This document shows positions 43,002 to 51,352 of a DNA stretch of 64,000 nt, in pieces. How positions within the stretch are numbered: the first letter of the stretch is position 1; the number at the start of each line of letters is the position of its first letter. The DNA lies in the NCBI GenBank assembly GCA_023416995.1, contig JAEZGI010000081.1:1-64000 (forward strand), in the 5' to 3' direction. The notes below the pieces were generated by a model. The model searched no databases and was not told the DNA's origin. It was given only the letters and a program-made list of their open reading frames with translations. Made by a program: the position numbers and the translations under genes. The stretch comes from Bacteroidota bacterium (lineage in GTDB: Bacteria > Bacteroidota > Bacteroidia > Chitinophagales > Chitinophagaceae).

Positions 43002-43187
43002 CGCTCCTGCTTTAGTGATAATTCAAATATATCATGAACCTAATATACAATTATGGGGTAATTACTACAACCTGGTAAGAAAAAGACGGTGGAGTTTTGT
43101 TGATTATCAGGATATTAAATATTCATTTTTCCTGTTCCGGAGGCTAACTTTCCCATTATTCCCTATCATTGCAAAAAACGCATAGAC

Positions 43188-43940
43188 ATGGTCGTAACCA
43201 AACACTTTCTCGCGGAAAAGCTGGGACTTGATATTGAAATCGCCGGGTTTTTTGCTGATAGAAAAGTGCCCGCCAACAACCTGTACTGGCACAAACGATT
43301 TCTCTATCTCAGTTTCGGAACAGGCTTCCTGTTTATCCCTGTCATCTTTGATGCACTCTATAAAGCCGGAGTGGATAAATCAACGCTCATTGATCCCCGG
43401 CGCGCAGAATTAATGGAAACGGCCTTCCATATTGTGGCCCTGCATGAAACAAAACAAATCAGTTTTGAAGAATATATCACCCGCATAAGCGCCGTGTTTG
43501 CCAACGAGGCAAAACACAAAGTTTTTTTTGAGGAACTGTTGCAATACTTCAAAACAGGCAAATCATCAAAGTTTGAATTAGGAACACCGGTGCCTGCTCT
43601 AAACAGGGCCGATGCGTTCCTGTTTACGTTTGCGGATCTGCCGGTTGAAGAATCAAAAATTCCTGAACTGCTAAAAACCTGGTATAATGTTGCAGTCACC
43701 GTGCTGATGCTCGACGACCTGGTGGACCTTGATGACGACCGGTCAAAAGGTGAAGAAAACGCAGTCCTGGAACTTGGAGACGATGCGGCTGCAGTTGAAA
43801 AAGCAACAGAGATCATAAATAAACATCTGACAGGCCTGGGATCGCTGAATCCCACTGCTGAAAACTTCTTCCGAAAGGTGCTCGACAATGCTATCCGGGA
43901 TGCACAGATCCAGGCCCTTATCAACAAGACAAAAAAATAG
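43188..43940 (+). CDS. Uncharacterised helical protein with Asp-rich motif
   Basis: 250 residues, almost all helical. Around residue 192 it has VLMLDDLVDLDDDRSKGEEN, similar in form to the first metal-binding motif (DDxxD) of class I terpene or prenyl synthases, but it is shorter than usual and a second NSE/DTE motif is not evident. It could be an isoprenoid-type enzyme, a pseudo-enzyme or simply an acidic loop. It stands alone, convergent with the small-protein gene, with a shared terminator between. Confidence 0.65.
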   Translation: MVVTKHFLAEKLGLDIEIAGFFADRKVPANNLYWHKRFLYLSFGTGFLFIPVIFDALYKAGVDKSTLIDPRRAELMETAFHIVALHETKQISFEEYITRISAVFANEAKHKVFFEELLQYFKTGKSSKFELGTPVPALNRADAFLFTFADLPVEESKIPELLKTWYNVAVTVLMLDDLVDLDDDRSKGEENAVLELGDDAAAVEKATEIINKHLTGLGSLNPTAENFFRKVLDNAIRDAQIQALINKTKK

Positions 43941-43964
43941 GGTGTATCAACCACGATACACCCT
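43939..43964 (-). terminator. Terminator between 43188 and 43993 genes
   Basis: AGGGTGTATC (43939-43948) and GATACACCCT (43955-43964), 6-nt loop. On the minus strand a run of T follows (ATTTTTTT). It starts at the stop codon of the plus-strand gene. Confidence 0.82.
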
Positions 43965-43992
43965 CACCGATAAAAAATTTGTCTAATCCAGC

Positions 43993-44331
43993 TTACCAGC
44001 CATCAGTTTTTACTCTGTCAACGATCAGTCCTTCTTCAAATTCCAGACTGCCATCAAGAGAAACGATAGGGTAAGAGGTAATCATTTTACCCTGTGCATC
44101 AACACCAGCGAAAACCAGGGTTGGTTTACCGCTTTCGTTAAGCGCCGGATAAACGGTCATTCCGCAGCAATCAGGCTGCGCAAGCATTTTTTCCATGATG
44201 TCTTTACCAATTGTATGACCGAAAGCCAACTGTGGATAAGCATCAAAGAAGCTTTTTACCATTGTAGTTCCAAGTTCTTGTCCGATGTGCTCTCCAATCT
44301 GAGCAACCGCCTTTGTTTTTGTTACCTGCAT
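43993..44331 (-). CDS. Uncharacterised small protein, paralogue of 39391
   Basis: 112 residues. QIGEHIGQELGTTMVKSF, TIGKDIMEKMLAQPDCCGMT, VYPALNESGKPTLVFAGVDA and LIVDRVKTDGW give the same pattern as the protein at 39391. No signal peptide or membrane segment. Single gene with its own terminator. Both copies neighbour two-component genes, so a role in that signalling is possible but unproven. Confidence 0.75.
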   Translation of the reverse strand: MQVTKTKAVAQIGEHIGQELGTTMVKSFFDAYPQLAFGHTIGKDIMEKMLAQPDCCGMTVYPALNESGKPTLVFAGVDAQGKMITSYPIVSLDGSLEFEEGLIVDRVKTDGW

Positions 44332-44549
44332 TTTGATTTGGTTTAAAGGTTTACTTAATAAAATCTTATGCAGTTTAAAATGTATCGGAAGGAAAAAAAA
44401 CGGGGGGAAACCCTTATCAAGAAATAAATGTGGGGGCCAAATGCAATCCAGACAAAGCTTTCAGGCAATATAAACAAGCAACTTACAGAGAAAGAATAGG
44501 TAAAATCACTGGTGGATTTTAGTAAAATTACGATGTGGAAAAAAAGAAA

Positions 44550-44597
44550 GCCCGCTCTTCAAACTGTCCTGGCTGGGAGATGTTTTCGAAAGCGGGC
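44550..44597 (-). terminator. Possible terminator with long loop
   Basis: GCCCGCT (44550-44556) / AGCGGGC (44591-44597), loop 34 nt; on the minus strand followed by TTTCTTTTTTT. No minus-strand gene upstream was identified, so it might end a non-coding transcript. Confidence 0.35.
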
Positions 44598-44796
44598 AAG
44601 TTACATTAAAGTTCACAACCGTCCCGCGTATCTGGTCTGGAAAATATTTCCATTGGCGTCGGTAGGGTGCAATTATTTAATCATCGGAACGGATTATCAC
44701 AAGGTACTGAATGTCAGTTTAATTGAAGTCGCGGCACGATCTACAACTGGTTTTACACGGGCAATAATGTATGATGAATTTATCATTTGCTAGTTA

Positions 44797-44908
44797 AAGT
44801 TGATTGACTTCGGTTTTCTCCCGGGTATCATAAGTATTGGAACTTCTTTCTGGACGGTTTTGTTTTTCTGGATCGGATTTACAGGATATTTTCGCCGTCA
44901 ATCAACTT
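44797..44908. repeat. 12-bp perfect inverted repeat bounding 112 bp
   Basis: AAGTTGATTGAC at 44797-44808 and its exact complement GTCAATCAACTT at 44897-44908. It could bound a small MITE-like element; no direct target repeat is evident. Confidence 0.35.
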
Positions 44909-45181
44909 ATATTTCAAAACTAATTGTTAATAACTATGTGGACAAGAGGGTAACTTCTCTTTTTGAGGATTGCACAATGTACTGAGTTATTAGTAAACCT
45001 ACTTAGTGCTTTTACGCGTCAGCACTGAATTTCAGCCTGTTCAAGCAAGTATAAAAATTGTTGGCATTTCCATCTGAAATAGTATAATTTCGTGCCCGTC
45101 CTATAGTAATTGTCGCGAAAATTTGTCATTTTGTGGATAATTCCGCACCGAATAACCCTTGAAAAAACCTTCAACCAAAAG

Positions 45182-45832
45182 ATGCCCATTAAAGTAGCAA
45201 TAGCAGACGACCATGCACTATTCCGCGCAGGAGTCAAAACGGCTCTCTCCGCAAAAAAAGATGTTGAACTGATCGCCGAAGCAGATAACGGTATGCAACT
45301 GTTAAACCTGCTAAGACATATAGAACCGGATGTGATCCTGCTCGATATCCAGATGCCGATCATGGATGGTATTCAAACACTGCCTGAAATAAGGAAGTTG
45401 CGTCCGGCAGCAAAAGTGATCATCCTGTCCATGCACAACGATCACTCCATGATATCAAAACTTATGGAAATCGGCGCCAACTCCTATCTCACCAAAAATT
45501 CAGACTCAGAAACAATATACCAGGCCATTAAAACCTGTCACGAGCAGGAGTTCTTTTTTAACGAACTCACAAACAAAGCGCTGCTGACTGGCCTCCGCAC
45601 AAAACGTTCCGACGTACCCGGACATATTGAAGTAAATCTTTCAGAAAAAGAAATGAAAGTGCTCAAGCTGATGTGCGAAGAGAAAACAACCAAAGAGATA
45701 GCCGATATCGTTGATATCAGTCCAAGAACAGTGGAGGCCATTCGCGACAAACTCAAAACGAAAACGGGTGCCAAGTCAATGGCAGGACTCGTTATGTATG
45801 CTGTAAAAAGTGGCATCATTACCCAGCAATAA
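45182..45832 (+). CDS. NarL/LuxR-type response regulator without adjacent kinase
   Basis: 216 residues from ATG 45182 (MPIKVAIADDHALFRAGVKT). Asp55 in ILLDIQMPIMDG, LSMHNDHSM, LTKNSDSE; HTH CEEKTTKEIADIVDISPRTV then EAIRDKLKTKTGAKS. Upstream extension to 45110 lacks homology. With the regulator at 40219 it forms a pair of kinase-less regulators flanking the two modules. Confidence 0.92.
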   Translation: MPIKVAIADDHALFRAGVKTALSAKKDVELIAEADNGMQLLNLLRHIEPDVILLDIQMPIMDGIQTLPEIRKLRPAAKVIILSMHNDHSMISKLMEIGANSYLTKNSDSETIYQAIKTCHEQEFFFNELTNKALLTGLRTKRSDVPGHIEVNLSEKEMKVLKLMCEEKTTKEIADIVDISPRTVEAIRDKLKTKTGAKSMAGLVMYAVKSGIITQQ

Positions 45833-45913
45833 GCCACTGCCACATTGCCGGTACTTTCCTTTACCGTGATTTGTTATGCTTGCCCGAAAACGCCGTAACT
45901 TCGGTAAGCAGTT

Positions 45914-46753
45914 ATGCAGGATATCATCTTCTATAACGACAGATTTATATCATGCGATACTCCATTCATTGGGGCCGGTAGCCGTGCCTTGCGTTATGGT
46001 GATGGTTTGTTTGAAACCCTGCGTCTCATCAATGGTTCTATCCGTCATGCAGAACTTCATTTCAGCCGGCTGTTTGATGGCATGCACCTGTTGGCTTTTG
46101 AAGTTCCCGCAACTTTCACCACCCAATGGCTTTCGGATCAGATAATAGCGACCGCTAAAAAAAACAAGGTAGAAAAAGCAGCAAGGATAAGGGTAGCCGT
46201 GTTCCGTGCAAACGGTGGACTTTATGATCCTGAACATCATCGGCCGAATATCGTTATCCAGACCTGGCCACTTCCTCCACAAGCCGGCACCTTGAATTCA
46301 AACGGCCTGGTAACGGGCATCTTCCCATCAGCGAGAAAAAGCTGCGATGTATTCAGCAACATTAAATCATCCAGTCATCTTACTTATGTAATGGCAGCGC
46401 TTTACGCCAAACAACAACGCTGGAACGATGCTATGGTGTTAAACTGTCATGACCGCATCAGCGACTCAAGTATTGCCAATGTTTTTACGATAAAAAATAA
46501 AGTCATTACAACACCTCCGTTATCAGAGGGTTGTGTGGCCGGAATCATGCGCAGATTTTTATTACGGGAACTGCCGCAATATGGTTTCAATGTTGTAGAA
46601 AAACCCCTCACTCCGCAGGATATCGAATCAGCCGATGAATGTTTTCTTACCAACGCCATCTCAGGCATAAGATGGGTAAAAGAATTTGAAAAGAAGACCT
46701 TCACAAATTCCATGATACAAGAACTCTTTGAGCAGTTTGTTGTAATCATGTAA
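45914..46753 (+). CDS. Aminotransferase class IV (aminodeoxychorismate lyase / branched-chain type)
   Basis: 279 residues. Class IV PLP fold: SRALRYGDGLFETLRLING, phosphate-binding RIRVAVFRANGG, the PLP Lys in FSNIKSSSHLTYV, and SSIANVFTIKNKVITTPPLS. Sequence best fits PabC-like lyases, which release p-aminobenzoate for folate, although D-amino acid transaminases share the pattern. The photolyase gene follows 13 bp later. Confidence 0.85.
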   Translation: MQDIIFYNDRFISCDTPFIGAGSRALRYGDGLFETLRLINGSIRHAELHFSRLFDGMHLLAFEVPATFTTQWLSDQIIATAKKNKVEKAARIRVAVFRANGGLYDPEHHRPNIVIQTWPLPPQAGTLNSNGLVTGIFPSARKSCDVFSNIKSSSHLTYVMAALYAKQQRWNDAMVLNCHDRISDSSIANVFTIKNKVITTPPLSEGCVAGIMRRFLLRELPQYGFNVVEKPLTPQDIESADECFLTNAISGIRWVKEFEKKTFTNSMIQELFEQFVVIM

Positions 46754-46766
46754 AGTTGATGAGATA

Positions 46767-48074
46767 ATGATGCAAAAAGTTAACATCTTCTGGTTTCGAA
46801 GGGATCTGCGACTGCATGACAATGCAGGATTGTATTATGCACTTAAAGCCGGTCTGCCAGTTATGCCCCTTTTCATATTTGATACATCCATTCTTGATGA
46901 CCTGGAGAACCGCGCCGACCGCCGGATTTCATTTATCTATCAGGCCATTGAAGCCATGCAAAAAACACTGATTAAAACAGGCAGTTCAATGGTAGTGAAA
47001 CATGGTAAGCCCACGGCTGTGTTCCCGGAGCTCATACAACAATACGATATCGAAACAGTTTTTACCAATCACGATTACGAACCGTATGCCACTTCACGAG
47101 ATACACAGATAGCAGCTTTGCTGGCCGCGAATGGCATATCACTAAACACTTACAAGGACCAGGTGATTTTCGATAAAAACGAAGTGGTAAAAGACGACGG
47201 CAGACCCTACACCGTTTTTACTCCATACAGCAAAAAGTGGCTAAGCACACTGAATAAATTTTACACGAAAGCATATCCTGTAAACAGGTATCATCATCAT
47301 TTTTATAAACAGGAACCCATTCCATTGCCGACGATAGAAAGTCTCGGCTTTGAACTAGTAAAAGAGCAGTTTCCTTCAGCGCATCCACCTGACGAAAAGA
47401 TAGCAGACTATGATAAAACGCGTGATATCCCCGGCATTGACGGTACTTCACGGATAGGTGTGCATCTTCGTTTTGGTACGGTAAGTATTCGTTCGCTGAT
47501 CACCCGCGCCCAGGCTTTAAATGCAGTGTATTTAAAAGAACTCATCTGGCGTGAATTCTACCAGATGATCCTCTGGCACTTTCCAAAGGTAGGGCAGGGC
47601 CATGCTTTTAAGGCTGAGTATGAAGCCATTAAATGGAGAAACAACGAAGCTGAATTTGAAAGATGGTGCAAGGGCGAAACCGGATACCCGATTGTAGATG
47701 CGGGCATGCGCCAAATGAATGCTACAGGCTTTATGCATAACCGCGTACGAATGGTAACCGCCTCCTTTCTCGCAAAACATTTGTTAATCGACTGGCGCTG
47801 GGGCGAAGCTTACTTTGCAACAAAATTACTTGACTATGACCTGGCCAGTAACAATGGCGGTTGGCAATGGGCTGCCGGTTCAGGCTGCGATGCAGCTCCT
47901 TATTTCAGAATATTCAATCCTTATCTTCAAACAAAAAGATTTGATCCGGAACTGAAGTATATAAGAAAATGGGTCCCGGAATTTGAAGAGTTTTCTTATC
48001 CCAAACCGATTGTTGAACATGAGTTCGCAAGAAAACGTTGTCTTGAAGTTTTTGGTGCGGCCCTTCGAAAGTAA
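46767..48074 (+). CDS. phrB: Deoxyribodipyrimidine photolyase (cryptochrome/photolyase family)
   Basis: 435 residues. N-terminal antenna domain: VNIFWFRRDLRLHDNAGLYY. FAD-binding domain: LKELIWREFYQMILWHFP, ARIYN-type 'WCKGETGYPIVDAGMRQMNA', NNGGWQWAAGSGCDAAPYFR. The Asn-Asn-Gly-Gly-Trp-Gln-Trp segment and the electron-chain tryptophans favour CPD repair over signalling. Uses light to split cyclobutane dimers. Confidence 0.93.
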   Translation: MMQKVNIFWFRRDLRLHDNAGLYYALKAGLPVMPLFIFDTSILDDLENRADRRISFIYQAIEAMQKTLIKTGSSMVVKHGKPTAVFPELIQQYDIETVFTNHDYEPYATSRDTQIAALLAANGISLNTYKDQVIFDKNEVVKDDGRPYTVFTPYSKKWLSTLNKFYTKAYPVNRYHHHFYKQEPIPLPTIESLGFELVKEQFPSAHPPDEKIADYDKTRDIPGIDGTSRIGVHLRFGTVSIRSLITRAQALNAVYLKELIWREFYQMILWHFPKVGQGHAFKAEYEAIKWRNNEAEFERWCKGETGYPIVDAGMRQMNATGFMHNRVRMVTASFLAKHLLIDWRWGEAYFATKLLDYDLASNNGGWQWAAGSGCDAAPYFRIFNPYLQTKRFDPELKYIRKWVPEFEEFSYPKPIVEHEFARKRCLEVFGAALRK

Positions 48075-48083
48075 ACGCGTTTA
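48072..48083. repeat. 12-bp palindrome spanning two stop codons
   Basis: TAAACGCGTTTA contains the TAA of the photolyase gene at its left end and the TAA of mqnD (minus strand) at its right end. No separate terminator is visible between these convergent genes. Confidence 0.4.
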
Positions 48084-48950
48084 GTCAACAAAAACTACTT
48101 TTACCCGAACACTTTCACCCGCAGGCCTGTTGTTTTTACCCGGGTTTTTGATCTCATCAAACAACTGCAGAAACCGGTTTACAGCAGCTTTGCCACTCTC
48201 GCCGAGGTCGAGGGAATAGTCGTTTACATACAGTTGAATATGCTGCCGCATAACAGATTCTTCCATCTCCTGCGAGTGTTGCTTTACATATTCAGTTAAA
48301 GTTTCGCTGTTGGCAAATGCGAATTCGAGACTACGGCGAATAAGTTTATTAACCTGTTGCTGCAATGTTTTTTCAAAACTTCGTTTCATTACTATGCCAC
48401 CAAGAGGAATCGGTCCGCCGGTTTTCTTCTCCCAGAATTCACCAAGGTCAACAATCTTAACGAGCCCCTTTTGCTGGTAGGTAAACCGGTTCTCATGAAT
48501 GATCACACCAATATGCGGTTGTTCATCAGCGTTATGTTTGATGACAAAGTCTTCAATTGCATTGAACTTCATAAATCGTTTGTTGGTGATCTCGGGATAA
48601 GCCAGTGAAAACAACAAATGAGCAGTTGTGGCTTCACCTGGTATGGCTACAACGGCAGAGGAGATCGCTTCATGGCTATATTCCCTGCCGGCTATAAGTA
48701 GTGGCCCTACGCCCTTTCCCAATGCGCCTCCGGCATTCAGCACGATATATTCATTCAAAAATAAAGGCAATGCACCATAGCTTATTTTAGATACATCCAA
48801 TTTGCCTTGCCCTGCCCATTCATTCAGAGTTTGCACATCTTCGAGTACAACGTCGAATTCGAGTCCTTCTGTATCGATTTTATGATTAACCAATGCATCA
48901 AAAATGAAGGTATCATTCGGGCAGGGTGAAAAACCAAGTGTAAGCTTCAT
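48081..48950 (-). CDS. mqnD: 1,4-dihydroxy-6-naphthoate synthase (futalosine pathway)
   Basis: 289 residues. MKLTLGFSPCPNDTFIFDAL opening, 'DVSKISYGALPLFLNEYIVL', GVGPLLIAG and ATTAHLLFSLAYPE fit MqnD, which converts cyclic dehypoxanthine futalosine to 1,4-dihydroxy-6-naphthoate. Starts 2 bp after mqnB; the two steps are encoded as one unit. Confidence 0.93.
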   Translation of the reverse strand: MKLTLGFSPCPNDTFIFDALVNHKIDTEGLEFDVVLEDVQTLNEWAGQGKLDVSKISYGALPLFLNEYIVLNAGGALGKGVGPLLIAGREYSHEAISSAVVAIPGEATTAHLLFSLAYPEITNKRFMKFNAIEDFVIKHNADEQPHIGVIIHENRFTYQQKGLVKIVDLGEFWEKKTGGPIPLGGIVMKRSFEKTLQQQVNKLIRRSLEFAFANSETLTEYVKQHSQEMEESVMRQHIQLYVNDYSLDLGESGKAAVNRFLQLFDEIKNPGKNNRPAGESVRVKVVFVD

Positions 48951-48952
48951 AG

Positions 48953-49618
48953 TTATTGCTCAATAATTTTTTTCAGGTAAGAATACAAGCCTTCATTCAG
49001 ATTGGCAATTGCTTCGCGTAACCGCCAGTTTTCTTTATTTCTTTCGCCAACATAATTCGAAACAGCGCGCAGTTGTATAAACGGGATTTTGAAATGGTGG
49101 CCAACCAGGTGTAAAGCGGCGCCTTCCATGCTTTCCAGTTGCGGATTGTAACGATTTTTCAACTGGCTGATTCGTTCATGCCGGGTTGTGATCTCATTGA
49201 CTGTGACAGCAGAAAGGGTATCAAAAGGTGGGCGGTATGCAACACCTGGCCATAATGCAGGAATTCTTCCTTGTACAAAAGGAAGGTTATCTGCATTATC
49301 CAGGTTAAGATCAAACAAATCTTTCCAGGCACCGTTTTCTTCAACACCGAGGTCGCCGAAAACTTCATCCTTTACAACAAAAACCGAAGCAAGGGTAAGC
49401 TCATGATCAAAGCAACCTGCTACGCCTGCCTGTATTACAAGGTCGTATTGCTGTTGCTGTAAAGCCACCGCAAGTTGCAAAGCCGTGTTCGTCATGCCAA
49501 CGCCTGTGGTCAAAAATTCAACCCTGGCCCATCGCGGATCAGAACCCGCCGTCTGCGAACAAAGCTGTCTGACCGGATCTACTTCAAAACGAGTGGCGCT
49601 GGCCACAAGAATTTTCAT
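48953..49618 (-). CDS. mqnB: Futalosine hydrolase
   Basis: 221 residues. Purine nucleosidase-type fold with TGVGMTNTALQLA, VIQAGVAGCFDHELTLASVF and ESMEGAALHLVGHHFKIPFI then QLRAVSNYVGERN. MqnB removes hypoxanthine from futalosine in menaquinone biosynthesis. It precedes mqnD in the operon. mqnA and mqnC are not in the window. Confidence 0.93.
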   Translation of the reverse strand: MKILVASATRFEVDPVRQLCSQTAGSDPRWARVEFLTTGVGMTNTALQLAVALQQQQYDLVIQAGVAGCFDHELTLASVFVVKDEVFGDLGVEENGAWKDLFDLNLDNADNLPFVQGRIPALWPGVAYRPPFDTLSAVTVNEITTRHERISQLKNRYNPQLESMEGAALHLVGHHFKIPFIQLRAVSNYVGERNKENWRLREAIANLNEGLYSYLKKIIEQ

Positions 49619-49658
49619 AGCGGCAAATATCCCTAAAATCCGCTTTTCAGGCAGATTA

Positions 49659-49688
49659 TTGCTGTTGTTTCCTTAAATATTAACTTTG
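49659..49688 (+). promoter_or_regulatory. Bacteroidota-type promoter of the pterin gene set
   Basis: TTG (49659-49661), 19 bp, TAACTTTG (49681-49688). The start codon follows 18 bp later, after an AGGAG-like sequence (GAGGAGAA), a rare clear ribosome-binding site in this window. Confidence 0.7.
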
Positions 49689-49706
49689 CGAAAATTTTGA
49701 GGAGAA

Positions 49707-50117
49707 ATGGTATATCTGACCAGGCTAGAACATTTTAATGCTGCGCATAAGCTTTTCAACCCGCAGTGGTCAATTGAGCAGAATGACGAAGTTTTCGGTA
49801 AATGCGCCAATGAAAACTGGCATGGGCATAACTACGAACTTTATGTGACCATAAAAGGCAAACCTGATCCAGAGACAGGCTTTGTGTATGATGTAAAAAA
49901 GCTGAGTACCATTATCAATACGCACGTGGTTGATAAACTCGATCATAAAAATCTTAACCTTGATGTTGATTTTATGAAAGGGCAACTGTGTTCCACTGAA
50001 AACCTTGCAATCGCAATATGGAAACAGCTGGAGCCACATATGCCGCCATCGGTTAAGCTGCATTGTATTAAATTGTACGAGACTCCAAGAATTTATGTGG
50101 AGTATTTTGGAGAATAA
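49707..50117 (+). CDS. 6-pyruvoyl-tetrahydropterin synthase-like protein (copy 1)
   Basis: 136 residues. Zinc ligands His14 (FNAAHKLF), His39 and His41 (HGH); nucleophile Cys33 in GKCANENWHGHNYEL. The Cys-x5-HGHNY spacing and the late 'LDHKNLNLDVDF', STENLAIAIW and LYETPRIYVEY match the biopterin-type (animal-like) PTPS better than QueD, which has Cys-x3-HGH. Likely acts on dihydroneopterin triphosphate, made by the FolE encoded two genes on. A second copy follows 64 bp downstream. Confidence 0.88.
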   Translation: MVYLTRLEHFNAAHKLFNPQWSIEQNDEVFGKCANENWHGHNYELYVTIKGKPDPETGFVYDVKKLSTIINTHVVDKLDHKNLNLDVDFMKGQLCSTENLAIAIWKQLEPHMPPSVKLHCIKLYETPRIYVEYFGE

Positions 50118-50181
50118 GACAACCATTTCACGGTGTGCTTGTTCTTTGCTTTGTTATCTCCCAAACTGATCATCGCCGCAT

Positions 50182-50604
50182 ATGGAACAGAAAGTTGCAG
50201 TATTCAGAAAAGAACATTTTAACGCTGCGCACCGATTGTACAATCCTGCCTGGGATATGGCAAAAAACGATGCCATTTTTGGAAAATGCAACAACCCAGC
50301 TTTTCATGGTCACAATTACGAAGTAATTATTAAAGTAGTTGGCATACCTGATCCCGAAACCGGCTATGTGATGGACATGAAGGTATTGAGTGATCTGATG
50401 AAAACTGAGGTAATAGAAAAGTTAGATCATAAAAATCTTAACCTGGATACCCATTTTTTTAAAGAACGTAATCCTACGGCCGAAAACATCTGTATGCTTA
50501 TTTTTGAATTGATGCGGAAAAAGATCGACCCGCGTCACCAGATACAAATCAGGCTGTACGAAACCGAAAGAAATTTCGTGGAATACCCGGTCGATCCGGC
50601 TTAA
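50182..50604 (+). CDS. 6-pyruvoyl-tetrahydropterin synthase-like protein (copy 2)
   Basis: 140 residues. His17, Cys36 and the HGH at 42-44 all conserved (GKCNNPAFHGHNYEV); LDHKNLNLDTHFF, PTAENICMLIF and LYETERNFVEYP follow. The two copies are clearly tandem duplicates but differ across most surface positions, so they may have split functions (e.g. one for tetrahydropterin, one for queuosine). folE starts 29 bp later. Confidence 0.88.
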   Translation: MEQKVAVFRKEHFNAAHRLYNPAWDMAKNDAIFGKCNNPAFHGHNYEVIIKVVGIPDPETGYVMDMKVLSDLMKTEVIEKLDHKNLNLDTHFFKERNPTAENICMLIFELMRKKIDPRHQIQIRLYETERNFVEYPVDPA

Positions 50605-50633
50605 CCATATTCAATACGTTATATACAACGACC

Positions 50634-51230
50634 ATGGGCTATAAAAAAATAGAGCAATACGATGAAGCGGTGACGAAGGGACTCATCGACAACTATTCAA
50701 ATGTACTTAACCTGCTTGGCGAAGATCCTCAAAGAGAGGGTTTGCAAAAAACCCCTGAAAGACTCGCAAAGGCAATGCAATACCTTACGCAGGGCTACGA
50801 GATGAACGCGCGTGCAATTCTTGAATCGGCCAGATTCAGGGAAAATGTAAGCGAAATGATAGTGGTTAAGGATATTGAATTGTACAGCATGTGCGAACAT
50901 CATATGTTGCCTTTTTACGGAAAGGCGCATGTAGCGTATATCCCTGATGGATATATCACCGGTCTGAGTAAAATTGCGCGGGTTGTTGACGTATATGCCC
51001 GGCGTTTACAGGTACAGGAGCGTTTAACCACCCAGATTCTTGACGCTATAAAGGATACGCTAAATCCGCTCGGTGTGGCTGTGGTTATTGAAGCGTCTCA
51101 TTTGTGTATGATGATGCGCGGTGTTCAAAAACAAAACTCCGTTACAACGACTTCCGCGTTTTCAGGCGAATTTGAAAAACATCAGACCCGTAGTGAGTTT
51201 ATGAAACTTATTACAGCTTCACTTCATTAA
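50634..51230 (+). CDS. folE: GTP cyclohydrolase I
   Basis: 198 residues. LLGEDPQREGLQKTPERLAK, the zinc/active site MCEHHMLPFYGKAHVAYIPD, LSKIARVVDVYARRLQVQER and SHLCMMMRGVQKQNS are all classical. Converts GTP to dihydroneopterin triphosphate, the substrate of the PTPS proteins upstream. Confidence 0.96.
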   Translation: MGYKKIEQYDEAVTKGLIDNYSNVLNLLGEDPQREGLQKTPERLAKAMQYLTQGYEMNARAILESARFRENVSEMIVVKDIELYSMCEHHMLPFYGKAHVAYIPDGYITGLSKIARVVDVYARRLQVQERLTTQILDAIKDTLNPLGVAVVIEASHLCMMMRGVQKQNSVTTTSAFSGEFEKHQTRSEFMKLITASLH

Positions 51231-51352
51231 AATATATAACCTGGTTAAGCGTTATTTTCTTCCCTTAAATAATAAAACCTCTTACAAGCAAGAATCATTT
51301 TTTGCCAGTTTAACAGTTTATGGCATTTTTGTTTTCTTTTAAATCTTGAATT

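Larger units (their letters stand above)
44332..45181. other. 850-bp region without a convincing gene
   Basis: Two plus-strand ORFs (44512-44793 and 44800-44985) lack family resemblance, good starts and coding character. The region holds two inverted repeats: GCCCGCT (44550-44556) with AGCGGGC (44591-44597), which on the minus strand is followed by a T-rich run, and AAGTTGATTGAC (44797-44808) with GTCAATCAACTT (44897-44908). A decayed gene or a non-coding RNA remains possible. Confidence 0.4.

Noticed and set aside
44512..44985. Two plus-strand ORFs as genes
   Set aside because: No family resemblance, poor starts, and they cross the inverted repeats.
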